Assembly (NCBI GenBank): GCA_905116865.2
Contig: CAJHNH020000808.1
Coordinates: 93,501 to 157,500 of the forward strand
Length of the DNA stretch: 64,000 nt
Direction: 5' to 3'
Origin: Candidula unifasciata
Taxonomy: Eukaryota; Mollusca; Gastropoda; Stylommatophora; Geomitridae
A program made the position numbers and the translations under genes. The notes under the pieces were generated by a model that worked only from the letters and a program-made list of their open reading frames with translations, made no database searches and was not told where the DNA came from. This document shows positions 43,241-54,308 of the stretch, piece after piece. How positions within the stretch are numbered: position 1 is the first letter of the stretch; each line of letters starts with the position of its first letter.

Positions 43241-43772
43241 ATCTTCTTCTTCTTCTTTTCCACCTTGTACCTCATCGAAGTGTCGGGGAGAGATGTAACG
43301 TTCGTTGATGAGCTCTCTCAAGAGCACTTTTAAGACTGATGTTCTTTTCTGTTGGGCTGTAATCACTCCATTTCTGTAAGGCTGTTCTTAATGCCATCAC
43401 ACGCTATTTTCTGAGGTCGTTCACTCGCTCTATACACGATGTAACGTTTTAGTGTGGCTCGCTGTGGCAGATAGTACCAGGGCATTCTTGTTAGGTCTCC
43501 AAACCACTTCATTTATTGTTCTTTGATGACCTGTAAGACTGGCTTTATTCCTAGCATTCGTCTGATTTCGTGATTTCGTATTCTGTCTTTCCATGAAACT
43601 TCTGCAGCTCTTCTAAGGCATTTCATCTCTGTTGTGACAATTTTACGTTTATTGGAGGATGTAAGTGTCCACGTTTGGCATTGATAGCATAGTGTTGGCT
43701 AAAAACTAGTTCTGATAAGATTCACTTTAGTACTCCGGGGTATTTGCTTGTGTGTCAACAGGGGAAATAGTA
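43240..43772 (-). pseudogene. LINE ORF2 C-terminal fragment, copy of the one at 9657
   Basis: Reverse complement of the 9657-10205 family: the GAAGAAGAAGAAG tail, then CTTCGATGAGGTACAAGGTG, and further in TGTTGACACACAAGC near 43757. It ends against an RNase H LINE fragment at about 43773. Confidence 0.82.
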
Positions 43773-44478
43773 GCAGATCCAGCCAGTCTGTATGTCTGGT
43801 CATTCCCCACCACGCTGGCATGGCCTGGAGAAAAGACCCAAAGTATACTCACTGCATACCTTTCCAGTGAAGCTTGCCACTCGGCTCCAAGCCTTCCTGT
43901 CTTCACCTTTGTTAGCATGCTTTCAGAGTCTTTTACAATTAAGATGTGTATGCAGCTTGTTCTCTTGCCACCGAAAAGCTGCAGTTACCGTCTCCATCTC
44001 CATGCTAAGGCTAGATGTTGTGGTATCGTATGCTATGCTGTCCTGCACTGAAGATTTTCAGTTGGCTTTTCTACGAACCCCCAGGCAATTCTCTTCCTTT
44101 TCAACACGGAACCATCTGTATAGATAATCAGATAATCTGTGTGAGAATTGTCGTGAATCAACTATTTGACTTCCACCTCCGTAGTACCCTCTGGCCACTC
44201 TCTGCACTCCCGGCCCAATGTGATCATGATCCTACATAGGTCAGACCTATGGTACTCTGACCCACTACTCTCTTCTCGCAATGTTCTCCAGCATGCTTTT
44301 TGACGTACTGCGCCTTCTGCTTGAGACATCCACGATTTTCCCCTTTTCAGCCTCCGACTGCAGCCAAAGCTTCATACAGAGGATGCTCTTTATCTGCAGC
44401 TACTCAGATGTATGCCTTAGCCTGCAGCAGCTTTAGTCTATCTGCAATAGTCGGCAATTCAAGGATGTATCGCAAGCA
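43773..44478 (-). pseudogene. RNase H-bearing LINE, longer fragment
   Basis: Minus strand: LPTIADRLKLLQAKAYI near 44460, AADKEHPLYEALAAVG, and later ILWVFSPGHASVVGNDQ and YRLAGSATIS. These blocks (RLKLLQAKAY, ASDKEHPLH, WxFxPGHAxVxGND) identify the linker-RNase H region of a widespread animal LINE. Frameshifts and stops. The 5' side is cut by the TCTG array. Confidence 0.75.
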
Positions 44479-44481
44479 TAC

Positions 44482-44746
<265 letters not shown>

Positions 44747-44943
44747 AATCTCTGTACTCAATTACACATATGCACACATCTATTTATCTGTCAACCTGCT
44801 AACATGTCTGCCTGGATGTCTGTGTGAATATATGACACAAAAATGGCACTCTTTATTACTCACCACAGTAATTACTCTAAGCTTATTCCAACCGTCAGAC
44901 ATTCTCACCTCTTCAGTCGCACTGTTCTGAACGGTTTCTTTGA

Positions 44944-45181
44944 CTGACTGACTGACTTTCTACCCCACCAGGACATCACACAAGCGATAAACACCCGATG
45001 ACACAAAGTGCCACCATGTGGATGAGGATCGCCGTGGAGAGGTCCCAGAAACCGCGTTCAGACAATTGGCCATATTTATGGCCTGCCTATATTGCGGCCC
45101 CTGGCAAAAGCCAGGGTGGGGCTCCAAATAACGAAAAATTTCGTCCTAAAAAGGACAAAACACATATAGACAGTAGATTAT
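44944..45181 (-). mobile_element. HP-SINE copy, complete, with TSD and empty site in window
   Basis: Minus orientation with (GTCA)n tail at its 3' end (44944-44957), full body and head hairpin (TTGTCCT/AGGACGA). Flanked by GGTTTCTTTGA at 44933-44943 and 45182-45192. The paralogous unit at 46840-46850 has a single GGTTTCTTTGA with no insert, so this is an unambiguous insertion with an 11-bp TSD. Confidence 0.92.
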
Positions 45182-45256
45182 GGTTTCTTTGAACAGGGGA
45201 AGTAACCACACCAGCGGGTAGTGGAATAGAAAACAGGATTCAACACTGCAATAATA

Positions 45257-45382
45257 GGTAGTAGTAGTAACAGAACTAGTGGTAGTAGCAGTAGTAGCAG
45301 CAGTAGTAGTAACAGTATTAGAGGTAGTAATAGTAGCAGCATCAGTAGTAGTAACAGTTTTAATGTTAGTAGCAGTAGCAGC

Positions 45383-45467
<85 letters not shown>

Positions 45468-46600
45468 ACAGTATTAGTGGTAGCAGTAGTAGCAGCAGCA
45501 GTAGTAGTAACAGTATTAGTGGCAGTAGCAGTAGTAGCAGCAGTAGTAGTAACAGTATTAGTGATAGTAACAGTAGCAGCAGCAGTAATAGTGGCAGTAA
45601 CAGTAGCAGCAGTAGTAGTAACAGTATTAGTGGTAGTAACAGTAGCAGCAGCAGTAGTAGTAACAGTTTTAGTGGTAGTAGCAGTAGCAGCAGCAGTAGT
45701 AGTAACAGTATTAGCGGCAGTAGCAGTAGTAGCAGCAGCAGTAGTAGTGACAGTATTAGTGGTAGTAGCAGTAGTAGCAGCAGCAGTAGTAACAGTATTA
45801 GCGGCAGTAGCAGTAGTAGCAGCAGCAGTAGTAGTGACAGTATTAGTTGTAGTAACAGTAGTAGCAGCAGTAGTAGTAACAGTTTTAGTGGTAGTAGCAG
45901 TAGCAGCAGCAGTAGTAGTAACAGTTTTAGTGGTAAGAACAGTAACAGCAGCAGTAGTAGTAACAGTATTGGTGGTAGTAACAGTAGCAGCAGCAGTAGT
46001 AGTAACAGTATTAATGATAGTAGCAGTAGTAGCAGCCGTAGTAGTAGTAAAAGTTTTAGTAGTAAGAACAGTAGGAGCAGCAGTAGTAGTAACAGAATTA
46101 GTGGTAGTAACAGTAGCAGCAGCAGTAGTAGTGGTAGTAACAGTAGCAGCAGCAGTAGTAGTAACAGTATTAGTGGTAGTAGCAGTAGAAGCAGCAGTAG
46201 TAGTAACAGTATGAGAATAGTAACAGTAGCACATCAGTAGTAGTAACAGTTTTAGTGTTAGTAGCAGTAGCAGTAGCAGTAGTAGTAGTAACAGTATTAG
46301 TGGTAGCAGTAGTAGCAGCAGCACTAGTAGTAACAGTATTAGTGGTAGTAGCAGTAGTAGCAGCAGTAGTAGTAACAGTATTAGTGGTAGTAACAGTAGC
46401 AGCAGCAGTAGTAGTAACAGTATTAGTGGTAGCAGCAGTAGTAGCAGCAGTAGTAGTGGTAGTAACAGTAGCAGCAGCAGTAGTAGTAACCTAATTAGTG
46501 GTAGTAGCAGTAGTAGCAGCAGTAGTAGTGGTAGTAACAGTAGCATCAGCAGTAGTAGTAACAGTATTAGTGGTAGCAGCAGCAGTAGTGAGTGTAGTGA
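45257..46600. repeat. AGT-type trinucleotide array, unit 1
   Basis: Imperfect AGT/AGC/AAC/ATT triplets for ~1.35 kb with a pure AGT core (about 45378-45466). Frames of up to 466 codons on the minus strand and 311 on the plus strand are repeat artefacts (poly-Leu, Thr/Ala, Val). A ~45-bp higher-order unit (AACAGTATTAGTGGTAGTAG then AGT/AGC triplets) is visible. Confidence 0.93.
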
Positions 46601-46914
46601 GCCGTGTAGACACCAAAAGGGGCATCTTTAGGGCACACAACAGTACTGTCTGTCTGTCTGTTAATTTCTGTACCCAATTACACACATGCAAACATCCATT
46701 TGTCTGTCAATCTGCTAAAATGTCTGCCTGGATATCTGTGTGAATAAATGACACAAATATGGCACTCTTTGTTACTCACCACAGTAAGCTCATTCCAACC
46801 GTCAGTCATTCTCACCTCTTCAGTCGCACAGTTCTGAAAGGTTTCTTTGAACAGGGGAAGTAACCACACCAGCGGGTAGTGGAATTGAAAACGGGATTCA
46901 ACACTGCAGTAATA

Positions 46915-47490
46915 GGTAGTAGAAGTAACAGAATTAGTGGAAGTAGCAGTAGTAGCAGCAGTAGTAGTATTAGTAACAGTAGCAGCAGCAGTAGTAGTAA
47001 CAGTTTTAATGATAGTAGCAGTAGCAGCGGCAGTAGTAGCAACAGTATTAGTGGTAATAGCAGTAGTAGAAGCAGTAGTAGTAACAGTTTTAGTAGTAGT
47101 AACAGTATTAGTGGTAGTAACAGTAGCAGCAGCAGTGGTAGTAACAGTATTAGTGATAGTAGCAGTAGTAGCAGCAGTAGTAGTATGCAACAGTTTTAGT
47201 GGTAGTAACAGTAGCAGCAGCAGTAGTAGTGGTAGTAACAGTAGCAGCAGCAGTAGTAGTAACAGTATTAGTGGTAGTAGCAGTAGTAGCAGCAGTAGTA
47301 GTAACAGTATTAGAGGTAGTAACAGCAGCAGCATCAGTAGTAGAAACAGTTTTAGTGTTAGTAGCAGTAGTAGTAGCAGTAGTAGTAACAGTATTAGTGG
47401 TAGTAGTAGCAGCAGTAGTAGTAACAGTATTAGTGGTAGTAACAGTGGCATCAGCAGTAGTAGTAACAGAATTAGTGGTAGCAGCAGTAA
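46915..47490. repeat. AGT-type trinucleotide array, unit 2
   Basis: Shorter version of the preceding array with the same AACAGTATTAGTGGTAGTAG higher-order pattern, in the second unit of the triplication. Confidence 0.93.
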
Positions 47491-48039
47491 TAGTGAGTGT
47501 AGTGAGCCGGGTAGACACCAATGGGGTCATCTTTAGGGCACACAACAGTACTGTCTGTCTGTCTGTTAACCTCTGTACCCAATTACACTCATGCAAATAT
47601 CTATTTATCTGTCAACCTGCTAAAATGTCTGCCTGGATATCTGTGTGAATGTGTGACGCAAATATGGCACTCGTTGTTACTCACCACAGTAATTACTCTG
47701 AGCTCATTCTAACCGTCAGCTAGTCTCATCTCTTCGTTCGCACTGTTCTGAAAGGTTTTACTGAACAAGGGAAAAAACCACACCAGCGGGCAGTGTAATC
47801 GAAACATGACACGGGTTTCAACACTGCAATAATAGGGTAGACACAAATGAGGTCGTCTTTAGGGCATGTAACACTACTGTCTGTCCTCATCCAGCTGAAG
47901 ATCGTCAACACGTTTTATATGCTCTGAAAAAACAAAAAACAAAAACATTTTCGAACTCTAAACTGAGTTTCTGCTGGCGACTTTTGTCTATTCGCAAAAA
48001 CGAAATGAAAAGAATATATAATACGACCACCTTACAATA

Positions 48040-48255
48040 GGAGTTTCGTCCTTCATAGGACGAAATTTTTTGTTATTTGAAGCCCCACTCTGGCTCTTTC
48101 CAGGGGCCGCAATATAGGCAGGCCATAAATATGGCCAAATGTCTGAACGCGGCTTCTGGGACCTCTCCACGGCGATCCTCATCCCTATGGTGGCACTTTG
48201 TGTCATCGGGTGTTTGTCGCTTGTGTGATGTCCTGGTGTGGTAGAAAGCCAATCC
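48040..48255 (+). mobile_element. HP-SINE copy
   Basis: Hairpin 1 TCGTCCT/AGGACGA with loop TCAT (48046-48063), CTCTGGC/TCCAGGG, perfect GGCCATA/TATGGCC, CTGAACGCGGCTTCTGGGAC, TTTGTGTCATCGGGTGTTTG and TCCTGGTGTGGTAGAAAGCC. The tail drifts to AATCCAATCC. Confidence 0.87.
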
Positions 48256-48277
48256 AATCCAAAGAATACATCGTCAT

Positions 48278-48695
48278 TTCCATGTGGAATGCAATTTTTA
48301 GTCATTTTAAAGCCCCGTACTGGCTGAGTGACTGACTGACTTTCTACCCCACCAGGACATCACACAAGCGATAAACACCTGATAACACAATGTGCCACCG
48401 AGTGGGTGAGGATCGCCGTGGAGAGGTCCCAGAAACCGCGTTCAGCCTTTAAGCCATATTTATGGCCAGGCTATATTGCGGCCTCTGGCAAGAGTCAGAG
48501 TAGGGCTTCAAAGAACGAAACATTTCATCCTAAAAGGGGATGGGAACTTTTGTCGGGGGCCCGAAATATAGCCGGGCCTGAAATATGGCCAAACGACTGA
48601 AATGGGTTTCCGGGACCTCTCCACGGGTGATTCTCAACCTCATGGTGGCACCTTGTGTCACCGGGTGTTTATCGCTTGTGTGATGTCTTGGTGAA
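48278..48695 (+). mobile_element. HP-SINE copy split by another HP-SINE
   Basis: The left part (48278-48325) holds head hairpin CATTTC/GGAATG and ends at GTACTGGCT inside hairpin 2. The right part resumes at about 48548 (TTTTGTCGGGGGCCCGAAAT, hairpin 3 GGCCTGA/TATGGCC) and runs to GTGTGATGTCTTGGTG. The interruption is 48326-48547. Confidence 0.8.
48326..48547 (-). mobile_element. HP-SINE nested in HP-SINE, antisense
   Basis: Minus-strand copy with (GTCA)n tail (GTGACTGACTGAC), hairpin 3 GGCCATA/TATGGCT, hairpin 2 CTCTGAC/GCCAGAG and a head ending TTTCATCCTAAAAGGGGATG. The mutual orientation makes an inverted repeat able to fold back. Confidence 0.82.
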
Positions 48696-48789
48696 ACAAA
48701 CCGAAATAAAAACATTGTAGCTCCCGCGACAGGGGAATATCATCAGCCATCATTTCTGAACGCCATTAAGCATTTCTTTCCATCCTTGC

Positions 48790-48821
48790 TGTTTTTTTTT
48801 TTTTTTTTTTTTTTTTTTTTC
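48790..48821. repeat. Poly-T tract
   Basis: About 30 T in a row. Confidence 0.9.
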
Positions 48822-48994
48822 GTGTTATAAATAATGCTGGTTGTTTTAATTGCAACGGTCGATAGGGGGAAGGAAAACAGTTTGGAAGAGAAAATAACGG
48901 GAAACATTTAAATATTAAAAAAAAAATAATAATAACGAATGAGATTACGACAGGCGGAAAAGAAGATCGCGAGTTTGATTGACAAGTTTTTAGT

Positions 48995-49475
48995 GCAATC
49001 TAGTGCAAAAGTTACTGACATCAAGAGAAATAAGCAATACATTAAAAATTAGAATTGTCAAATGTTATGTATTCTCAACCTTACTGTATGGCACAGAGAC
49101 ATGGACAATGAACAAACAACTGGAAAATGGTACCAATTCTTTGGAGATGTGGATATACAGAAGATTAGGTCGTATTTCATGGAAACAAAAGCTATCAAAT
49201 ACAAAGGTACTGAGGAAATTGGGAATGAAAAGAGAGTTGTTAGGTGAAATAAAAAAGAGACAAGTTAAATATTTTGGCCACATTAAAAGACATAACAGTA
49301 TTGTAAAGATCATCCTAGAGGGAAAGGTTCAAGGTAGGCGAGCAAGAGGCAGACAGCGTTACAAGTGGGAGGATAACATCAAGAGATGGACGAACAGCAG
49401 TATGAGTGAGTGTACATCAAGGGTAAGAGACAGGGCTTGTTGGAGATCCATTGTAGCCAACCTTTATTGTTGAGA
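48995..49475 (+). pseudogene. RTE-like LINE ORF2 C-terminal fragment, frame largely intact
   Basis: Open from ~49003 to TGA at 49471. Blocks: LLTSREISNTLKIRIVKCYV, FSTLLYGTETWTMNKQLE, MWIYRRLGRISWKQKLSN, LLGEIKKRQVKYFGHIKRHN, GRRARGRQRYKWEDNIKRW, and the end RDRACWRSIVANLYC. The fully open C-terminus suggests a younger copy than the relative at 41450. It is 5'-truncated just before the 'TSREIS' block. Confidence 0.85.
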
Positions 49476-49489
49476 CGGCACCTGATTGA

Positions 49490-49903
49490 GTGAGATAAAC
49501 GCTGGGAATTGTTTTAATGTCAAGGCTGTTCTGCTCGAAGGTTGGTTACACGTGGTATACGCTTTTCACAACGTTGCTAACCAACAGAAGCATTTAATTA
49601 CTAACTTAATTTACTTTCAGAAATTTGTCATTGCTTTCAGCCAGCTTTCATATCGTTGAAGAAATCAATGCACAGTAGTCCCCACCTGAACCGAATCAAT
49701 GGTGCTGAATTATGAAAGTTTGTTCATCACTTTTAGCCCACAGACTCAGACAAAATAAATCTTCTCAACTTACGACTTACTAGCATCCGCACTTATGACC
49801 ATCAATGTTCAAAATATTCCTGCAGCTGATGCACGAGAGAACAATTTATGTATTTGTCACATTATGTACAATAATTATACTTACTTAGATTGTGTTTCAA
49901 GTA

Positions 49904-49904
<1 letters not shown>
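49490..49904. other. No feature recognised
   Basis: ACTTACGACTTACTAGCATCC (49769-49789) partly resembles the 50030-50075 segment GTAAGTCGCAACC/GGTCGTAAGTCG, so a decayed repeat may span both sides of the TA array. Confidence 0.35.

Positions 49905-49988
<84 letters not shown>
49905..49988. repeat. (TA)n microsatellite
   Basis: Pure TA array. Tyr/Ile frames are artefacts. Confidence 0.97.
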
Positions 49989-49989
<1 letters not shown>

Positions 49990-50124
49990 CCAGTATAAAG
50001 GAAAATAGTGCTGAAAAATAGAGATTCGGCTTACAACCTGTAAGTCGCAACCGAATTCGGTCGTAAGTCGAGGAGATCTTGACCTGGTATGTTGTCCCAG
50101 TATAACTCTGCCATATGACTGAGC

Positions 50125-50400
50125 GGGAGTCACCCTGGCGTAGCGGCTAGACGCTCTTGTACGGATTGGAAGGTTGTGGGTTAGCCCCCTGGCGGAGCGG
50201 GACCTTTTTTCATAAAATGACCTTGATCCCAGGTCGACCAAACCTTGAGTGGATACCGGGTGCAGTCCTGGGAAGTAAAGGCAGCCTGCGTGATGCTGAC
50301 CACATCACCCATCTTGTGCCGATTGTTCTATACAAATGAAGGTCTAGCTCTGTAAGCCGTATACACATAAGGGCGTGGAAAAGGGACCTTTACCTTTACT
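50125..50400 (+). mobile_element. SINE-A copy, well preserved
   Basis: Head GTCACCCTGGCGTAGCGGCT with TTGTGGGTTAGCCCC as a decayed B-box, then AAATGACCTTGATCCCAGGT, AAACCTTGAGTGGATACCGG, GCAGTCCTGGGAAGTAAAGG, GATGCTGACCACATCACCCA and GGGCGTGGAAAAGGGACCTT, ending TTACCTTTACTTTT. Confidence 0.87.
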
Positions 50401-50494
50401 TTTTCTGTATGCCTGAACGGTAGAACGGAAGTTTCGGGAATTTACATTGCAGATCTGCAGGGGCAAATTCAACTTTCTGTTCAGATTGTAAAGT

Positions 50495-51000
50495 TATTGC
50501 TCTTCTTCTTCTGCCCTTTTAACTTTCACGATTCACCCCAGCGAGGTGTTGGAGCAGATGTAAGGATCGTTTGTGCACTTTTCCCACTGCATTGTACAAG
50601 ATGGTGTTCATTTCAGTGCTTCTGATGATGTCGATCCATTTCTTGCTTGGTCTTCCCCTTGCTCTGTGTTCATTGTATTTCTTCAGTGTGGCTCTCTGTG
50701 ACAGTTGGTACCAGGACATTCTCGTCAAGTGGCCAAACCATCTCATTTGTTGTTTTCAGTGAAGTGTATGACTGGTTTCAGTCCTAGCCTTCTTCTAATT
50801 TTTTAATTCCTGATTTTTATCTCTTCTTGTCACACCGGCAGCTCTCCTAAGACATCTCATGTCTGTTGTTATGATCTTCCGCTCGTTAGTTGTAGTAAGG
50901 GTCCATGTTTGGCACTTGAAGCAAAAGGTCGGCCAAAAAACCAATCTTATGAGATTTGCTTTGGTTATGCACCGCAAAAAGAAGAGACACGAACTGATAC
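50495..51000 (-). pseudogene. LINE ORF2 C-terminal fragment, family of 9657
   Basis: Minus strand: FWPTFCFKCQTWTLTTTNER, MRCLRRAAGVTRRDK, MRWFGHLTRMSWYQLSQRAT and LKKYNEHRARGRPSKKWIDI, ending SLHLLQHLAGVN and a GAAGAAG tail. Same order as 9657-10205, with frameshifts between blocks. Confidence 0.85.
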
Positions 51001-51229
51001 AGGTCATAGAAATCGCAAGTTGCTGAAAGGATGAGAGACCCCGCCAGTCGACAAGGAGCTTAATATGTAAAAGATCTATTCCTAAAGTCATTAGGTCATC
51101 GATGTCGTTTTTCCCCCTCCGTCCTCTGTCAGAAAGTTGTTTTTGTCAAAATGTCAAGAGGCATTTTGCAAAATATGATGGTAAATAGCTCGTAAATTCT
51201 GTGCGAGTTTGCGTAAATATTGCTGATTT

Positions 51230-51447
51230 ATGTCGGCCTTTGTGGCTTAGGCGTTGCGTAACGCCGAGGTGCCGGCTTCGATCCCAACTGCGGGCCTTGC
51301 GCCTTGCGTTGGTTTCGGCAACTTTATCGAGAAGCCGACCGTCCAGGAGCAATGGCAAACTACTGGACGTAAACTTGCGTAGAAAAACCACAACAGCCGA
51401 AAAAATGCATGGGTTGGTTCTGCAACGTCCTGTAAAGGATACGCATT
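51230..51447 (+). mobile_element. SINE-C copy
   Basis: TGTGGCTTAGGCGTTGCG, B-box-like GCTTCGATCCCAAC, CCTTGCGTTGGTTTCGGCA, GAGCAATGGCAAACTACTGG, CCACAACAGCC and GTCCTGTAAAGGATACGCAT. Close to the intact copy at 18350. Confidence 0.85.
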
Positions 51448-51544
51448 CATTAATCAGGAACAATTAGCAGATTATTAAGAAAAAAACAGGCACAAGCTAC
51501 CGAATGGTGGTTTTCTTCTTCTATGTCTTCCTTTTCTTCCTATT

Positions 51545-51860
51545 CTTTGGATTCACCGGTTGTAAACTCTGGCGTAAAGTTCTGTTCTAGTTTTTCGTCC
51601 ACTTCTGGACTTTAGTCCTTTCCTAGAGCCTGTATATTATGTAACTATCTGATTTACACATGCTTATTATTATGCGGACTGTTGGTGCCTTGCCTCTCAT
51701 ATAGATACACTCTGACTTTCGAAAAAAGCATCCGACATTTGTCGCAGTTAATACATCTTATTGGAGGCAAAAAAGGGGATAGGGGTGGGGGCAGTGGGCC
51801 CATTCCTTTGTTTTTTTCTTTCTCAAAACAGGACCCCAGCTCCCACACGGGTAAGTCTTA
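51545..51860 (-). mobile_element. SINE-D copy
   Basis: The reverse complement has CTTACCCGTGTGGGAGCTGG, TCCTGTTTTGAG, AAAGTCAGAGTGTATC, AGTCCAGAAGTGGACGAAAA and CCAGAGTTTACAACCGGTGA. Several insertions inside. Confidence 0.75.
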
Positions 51861-52004
51861 CTAAAGATTGCTGAGAATACCAGGACGTATGAAAGGCGTA
51901 ATGAAGATTTATTTAAGAAATGAACTTTTAGTGACAAGTGATTACAAGTATTAGAATTATTCAGAAGCAGACAATCAACACCTTTCCCATAATTTATAAG
52001 AAGG

Positions 52005-52380
52005 GTAACATTGAAGAAGAGTTCTGCGGCAACTGAGATGTGGTCTTGAGAAGAATGTTGCAAATACCTCAGACTGCCAGAATAACAAACAATGATTGCC
52101 AGGAAATGGCAGTAGAAAATTACATACAACATTGAGAAGGAAGCAAGTTCTTTGGTCGTGTGATGAGAAAAAAGAGCACTGGAAAATATCGTGACGACTG
52201 AAAAGATCTCTGGTAGAAGATGCAGAGGCAGACCAAGAAATGATGGCGGTGGCTTAAGACAGTGCCATGGAGGAATATCATCAGTAGAATTGATCCAAAA
52301 CACCAAAGACCGAGATCTGTGGAGATTCTTAAATGCCTACGCCAGCTGGGAAGACACTTGATGACAATGAAGAAGATTTG
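52005..52380 (+). pseudogene. RTE-like LINE 3' end fragment
   Basis: Plus-strand blocks across frames: SSAATEMWS, then ALENIVTTEKISGRRCRGRP, then GGISSVELIQNTKDRDLWRF and LNAYASWEDT followed by TGACAATGAA. RDLWRFLNAYA-x-x-(D/G)T parallels the RGLWRGMIAHASRQGT end of the 11047 LINE, and the TGA-rich tail fits. Confidence 0.75.
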
Positions 52381-52479
52381 CGAAAGCCAGGAAAACGAAC
52401 ATTTTGACGTTAAAGAGAGAGGCAAAAGTCATAAGATGCTAGATAATTTGGCTGGAGCAGCGTATGTATGAAAACGACA

Positions 52480-53172
52480 GAATGCAGTCAACATTTTCTC
52501 AATCCACTGATAGTAACCTGAAAGAATGACTTCAACAACTCAAAGTTCCACTGATCCTATGTGAGTACAGTAAAAGCAAATCACAGAAACCTTGTTAAAC
52601 CTATAAAACAGTTAAAATGGAGCACCCAGTGGTTATGGTTTTAGTTGTATGTGTTTTAACGTACAGACATAGCGTATCTAGTCATTCTTTGCAGTTCAGA
52701 CTTTGCTTTTCATAAATACAGGGTTCTGAACCTGGAGGCTGGCTCAGGTCCTTCTAACAGACGCCTTGATCAAATCATTTCGGCAATTGTGAAGCTTCCT
52801 CGTATCATGTTAATGGTGCGACCTGAATCTTTCTTCGACTAAACATGGGTCCGGTTCTTAGCAGGTTTACGAAGACCCGGGTTCTTTTGAGTCACCCTCG
52901 CAATTTTAGGCTGGTTCAGGGCCAGTTGTTCTGCTGTAAATTAAACCGTTCAAGCTGAACTGCTACCCTTCATTTTTTCGGGCTCCAGACATACATACTG
53001 TTTGTTTCTCTCGAGAAGTGTAGTGTTTTTTATGATCAGCCAGATCAGATATGCGATAGCGATTTCTTTCTCTTGTCTTCTGGCAACCGCTAGGAGCATT
53101 TGTCCAGCGTGGGTGTACGTGTATGACAAGTTTTACTACCCCACAAGTTATAATGACGAGTAGCAGTAGTAG
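52480..53172. other. No feature recognised
   Basis: Unique-looking sequence. No frame longer than ~90 codons and no repeat match found by eye. Confidence 0.5.
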
Positions 53173-53380
53173 ATTTTTACCCCACCAGGACATCACACAA
53201 CCGATAATTACACGATGACACAAAGTGCCACCATATGGATGAGGATCACCCGTGGAGAGGTCCTAAAAACCGCGTTCAGCTATTAAACCACATTTATGGT
53301 CGGGCTTTATTGCGGCCCCTGGCAAGAGCCAGAATGTGGCTTCAAAATAATGAAAAATTGCATCTCACAAGGAGATGAGT
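53173..53380 (-). mobile_element. HP-SINE copy
   Basis: The minus strand reads head hairpin CATCTC/GAGATG, TTCTGGC/GCCAGGG, hairpin 3 GACCATA/TGTGGTT and AACGCGGTTTTTAGGACCTC, ending CCTGGTGGGGTAAAAATC. Head type as at 28337. Confidence 0.85.
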
Positions 53381-53398
53381 AGATATGAATAATGACCA

Positions 53399-53631
53399 GA
53401 CTGACTGACTGACTTTCTACCCCACTAGGACATCGCACAAGCGATAAACACCCGATGACACAATGTGCCACCATGTGGGTGAGGATCACCGTGGAGAGGT
53501 CCCAGAAACCGCGTTCAGCCTTTAGGCCATAGCCATATTTATGGCCAGGTTATTTTGCGGCCCCTGGCAAAAGCCAGAGTAGGGCTTTAAGTAACGAAAA
53601 ATTTCATCCTAAAAAAGGACGAAAAACATTT
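53399..53631 (-). mobile_element. HP-SINE copy with GTCA tail
   Basis: GACTGACTGACTGACTTTCT tail side, full body, hairpin 3 region with a duplicated ATGGCTATGGCC-type stretch (53528-53540), hairpin 2 CTCTGGC/GCCAGGG, head TCGTCCT/AGGATGA. Confidence 0.87.
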
Positions 53632-54002
53632 ATTAATCCAAATTATGACCAACACGACACAACTTTAAGTAGATGCGTTAAAAAAAAATAGTGGGCTGTT
53701 CCTACTTGACCTCTTGGGGCTTCTACGTTTCAGACTCCATAGACTGCATCCATTATTATCGATCTTGTCGGCCTAAAAAAAAATTATTAGGGACAAGCAA
53801 ATTGTGTGGCCTTTTAGAATGATCATTGCTCTCTTGGGAGTTTGTATCACACGGTCGTGCTGTCTGTAATATTAACGTACTGTTATCTTCCCTGGTGGAA
53901 TCTCCAGTGTTGCAATGTTCTAAGGGAAAATAAGTGCTCCTGTTTGGAAAGGAACATTTATTATTGGAGGATATATGTGGAGTGAGAGTTTTGAGGGAGT
54001 AA
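53632..54002. other. No feature recognised
   Basis: No repeat match or clear coding signal between two HP-SINE copies. Confidence 0.45.
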
Positions 54003-54125
54003 GATTTAACCTCACCAGGACATCCCCTAAGCGATAAACACCGGTGACACAAAGTGTCACCATGAAGATGAGGATCCCCCGAGAAGAGGTCACAGAAACT
54101 CCAATCAACCGTCAGGTTCTATTGG
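54003..54125 (-). mobile_element. HP-SINE 3' half
   Basis: CTCACCAGGACATCCCCTAA, GCGATAAACACCGGTGACAC, AAAGTGTCACCATGAAGATG and GAGGTCACAGAAACTCC match the HP-SINE 3' half. It stops before the hairpins at a C-rich tract. Confidence 0.75.
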
Positions 54126-54267
54126 GCCCCCCTCACCAGACAGTTTCAGGCTCCCCCCCCCCCTCCCCCCCCTAAAAAAATTACGTCCGACATTGGGACG
54201 CGGTTATTAATGAGAGGTGTCTGCCTTGTATTTACTAGTAACATTTCAACGTCAACGTACTTCTTTA

Positions 54268-54308
54268 CTGCCGCGTTAGCGCAGTCGGTAGGAGACTCGC
54301 TTTTAAAT
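54268..54308 (+). mobile_element. tRNA-like SINE head cut by microsatellite
   Basis: GCCGCGTTAGCGCAGTCGGT plus AGGAGACTCGC is the 5' half of a tRNA-like sequence (A-box TAGCGCAGTCGGTAGGAG). The sequence passes directly into the TATG array and no B-box is left. It may be a truncated SINE or a tRNA pseudogene. Confidence 0.55.

Noticed and set aside
44998..45192. Conserved small protein seen at 11022, 28011, 44998, 47988 and 48406 (MWMRIAVERSQKPRS...)
   Set aside because: These recurrent frames are the antisense or sense translation of the HP-SINE itself. Copies at other sites are frameshifted, and the base-level conservation follows hairpins rather than codons.
45146..46546. 466-codon minus-strand frame
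   Set aside because: Translation of AGT-type triplets (poly-Leu then Thr/Ala). It also crosses an HP-SINE boundary.
54268..54308. Functional tRNA gene
   Set aside because: Only the 5' half with an A-box is present; the rest is replaced by a TATG array.
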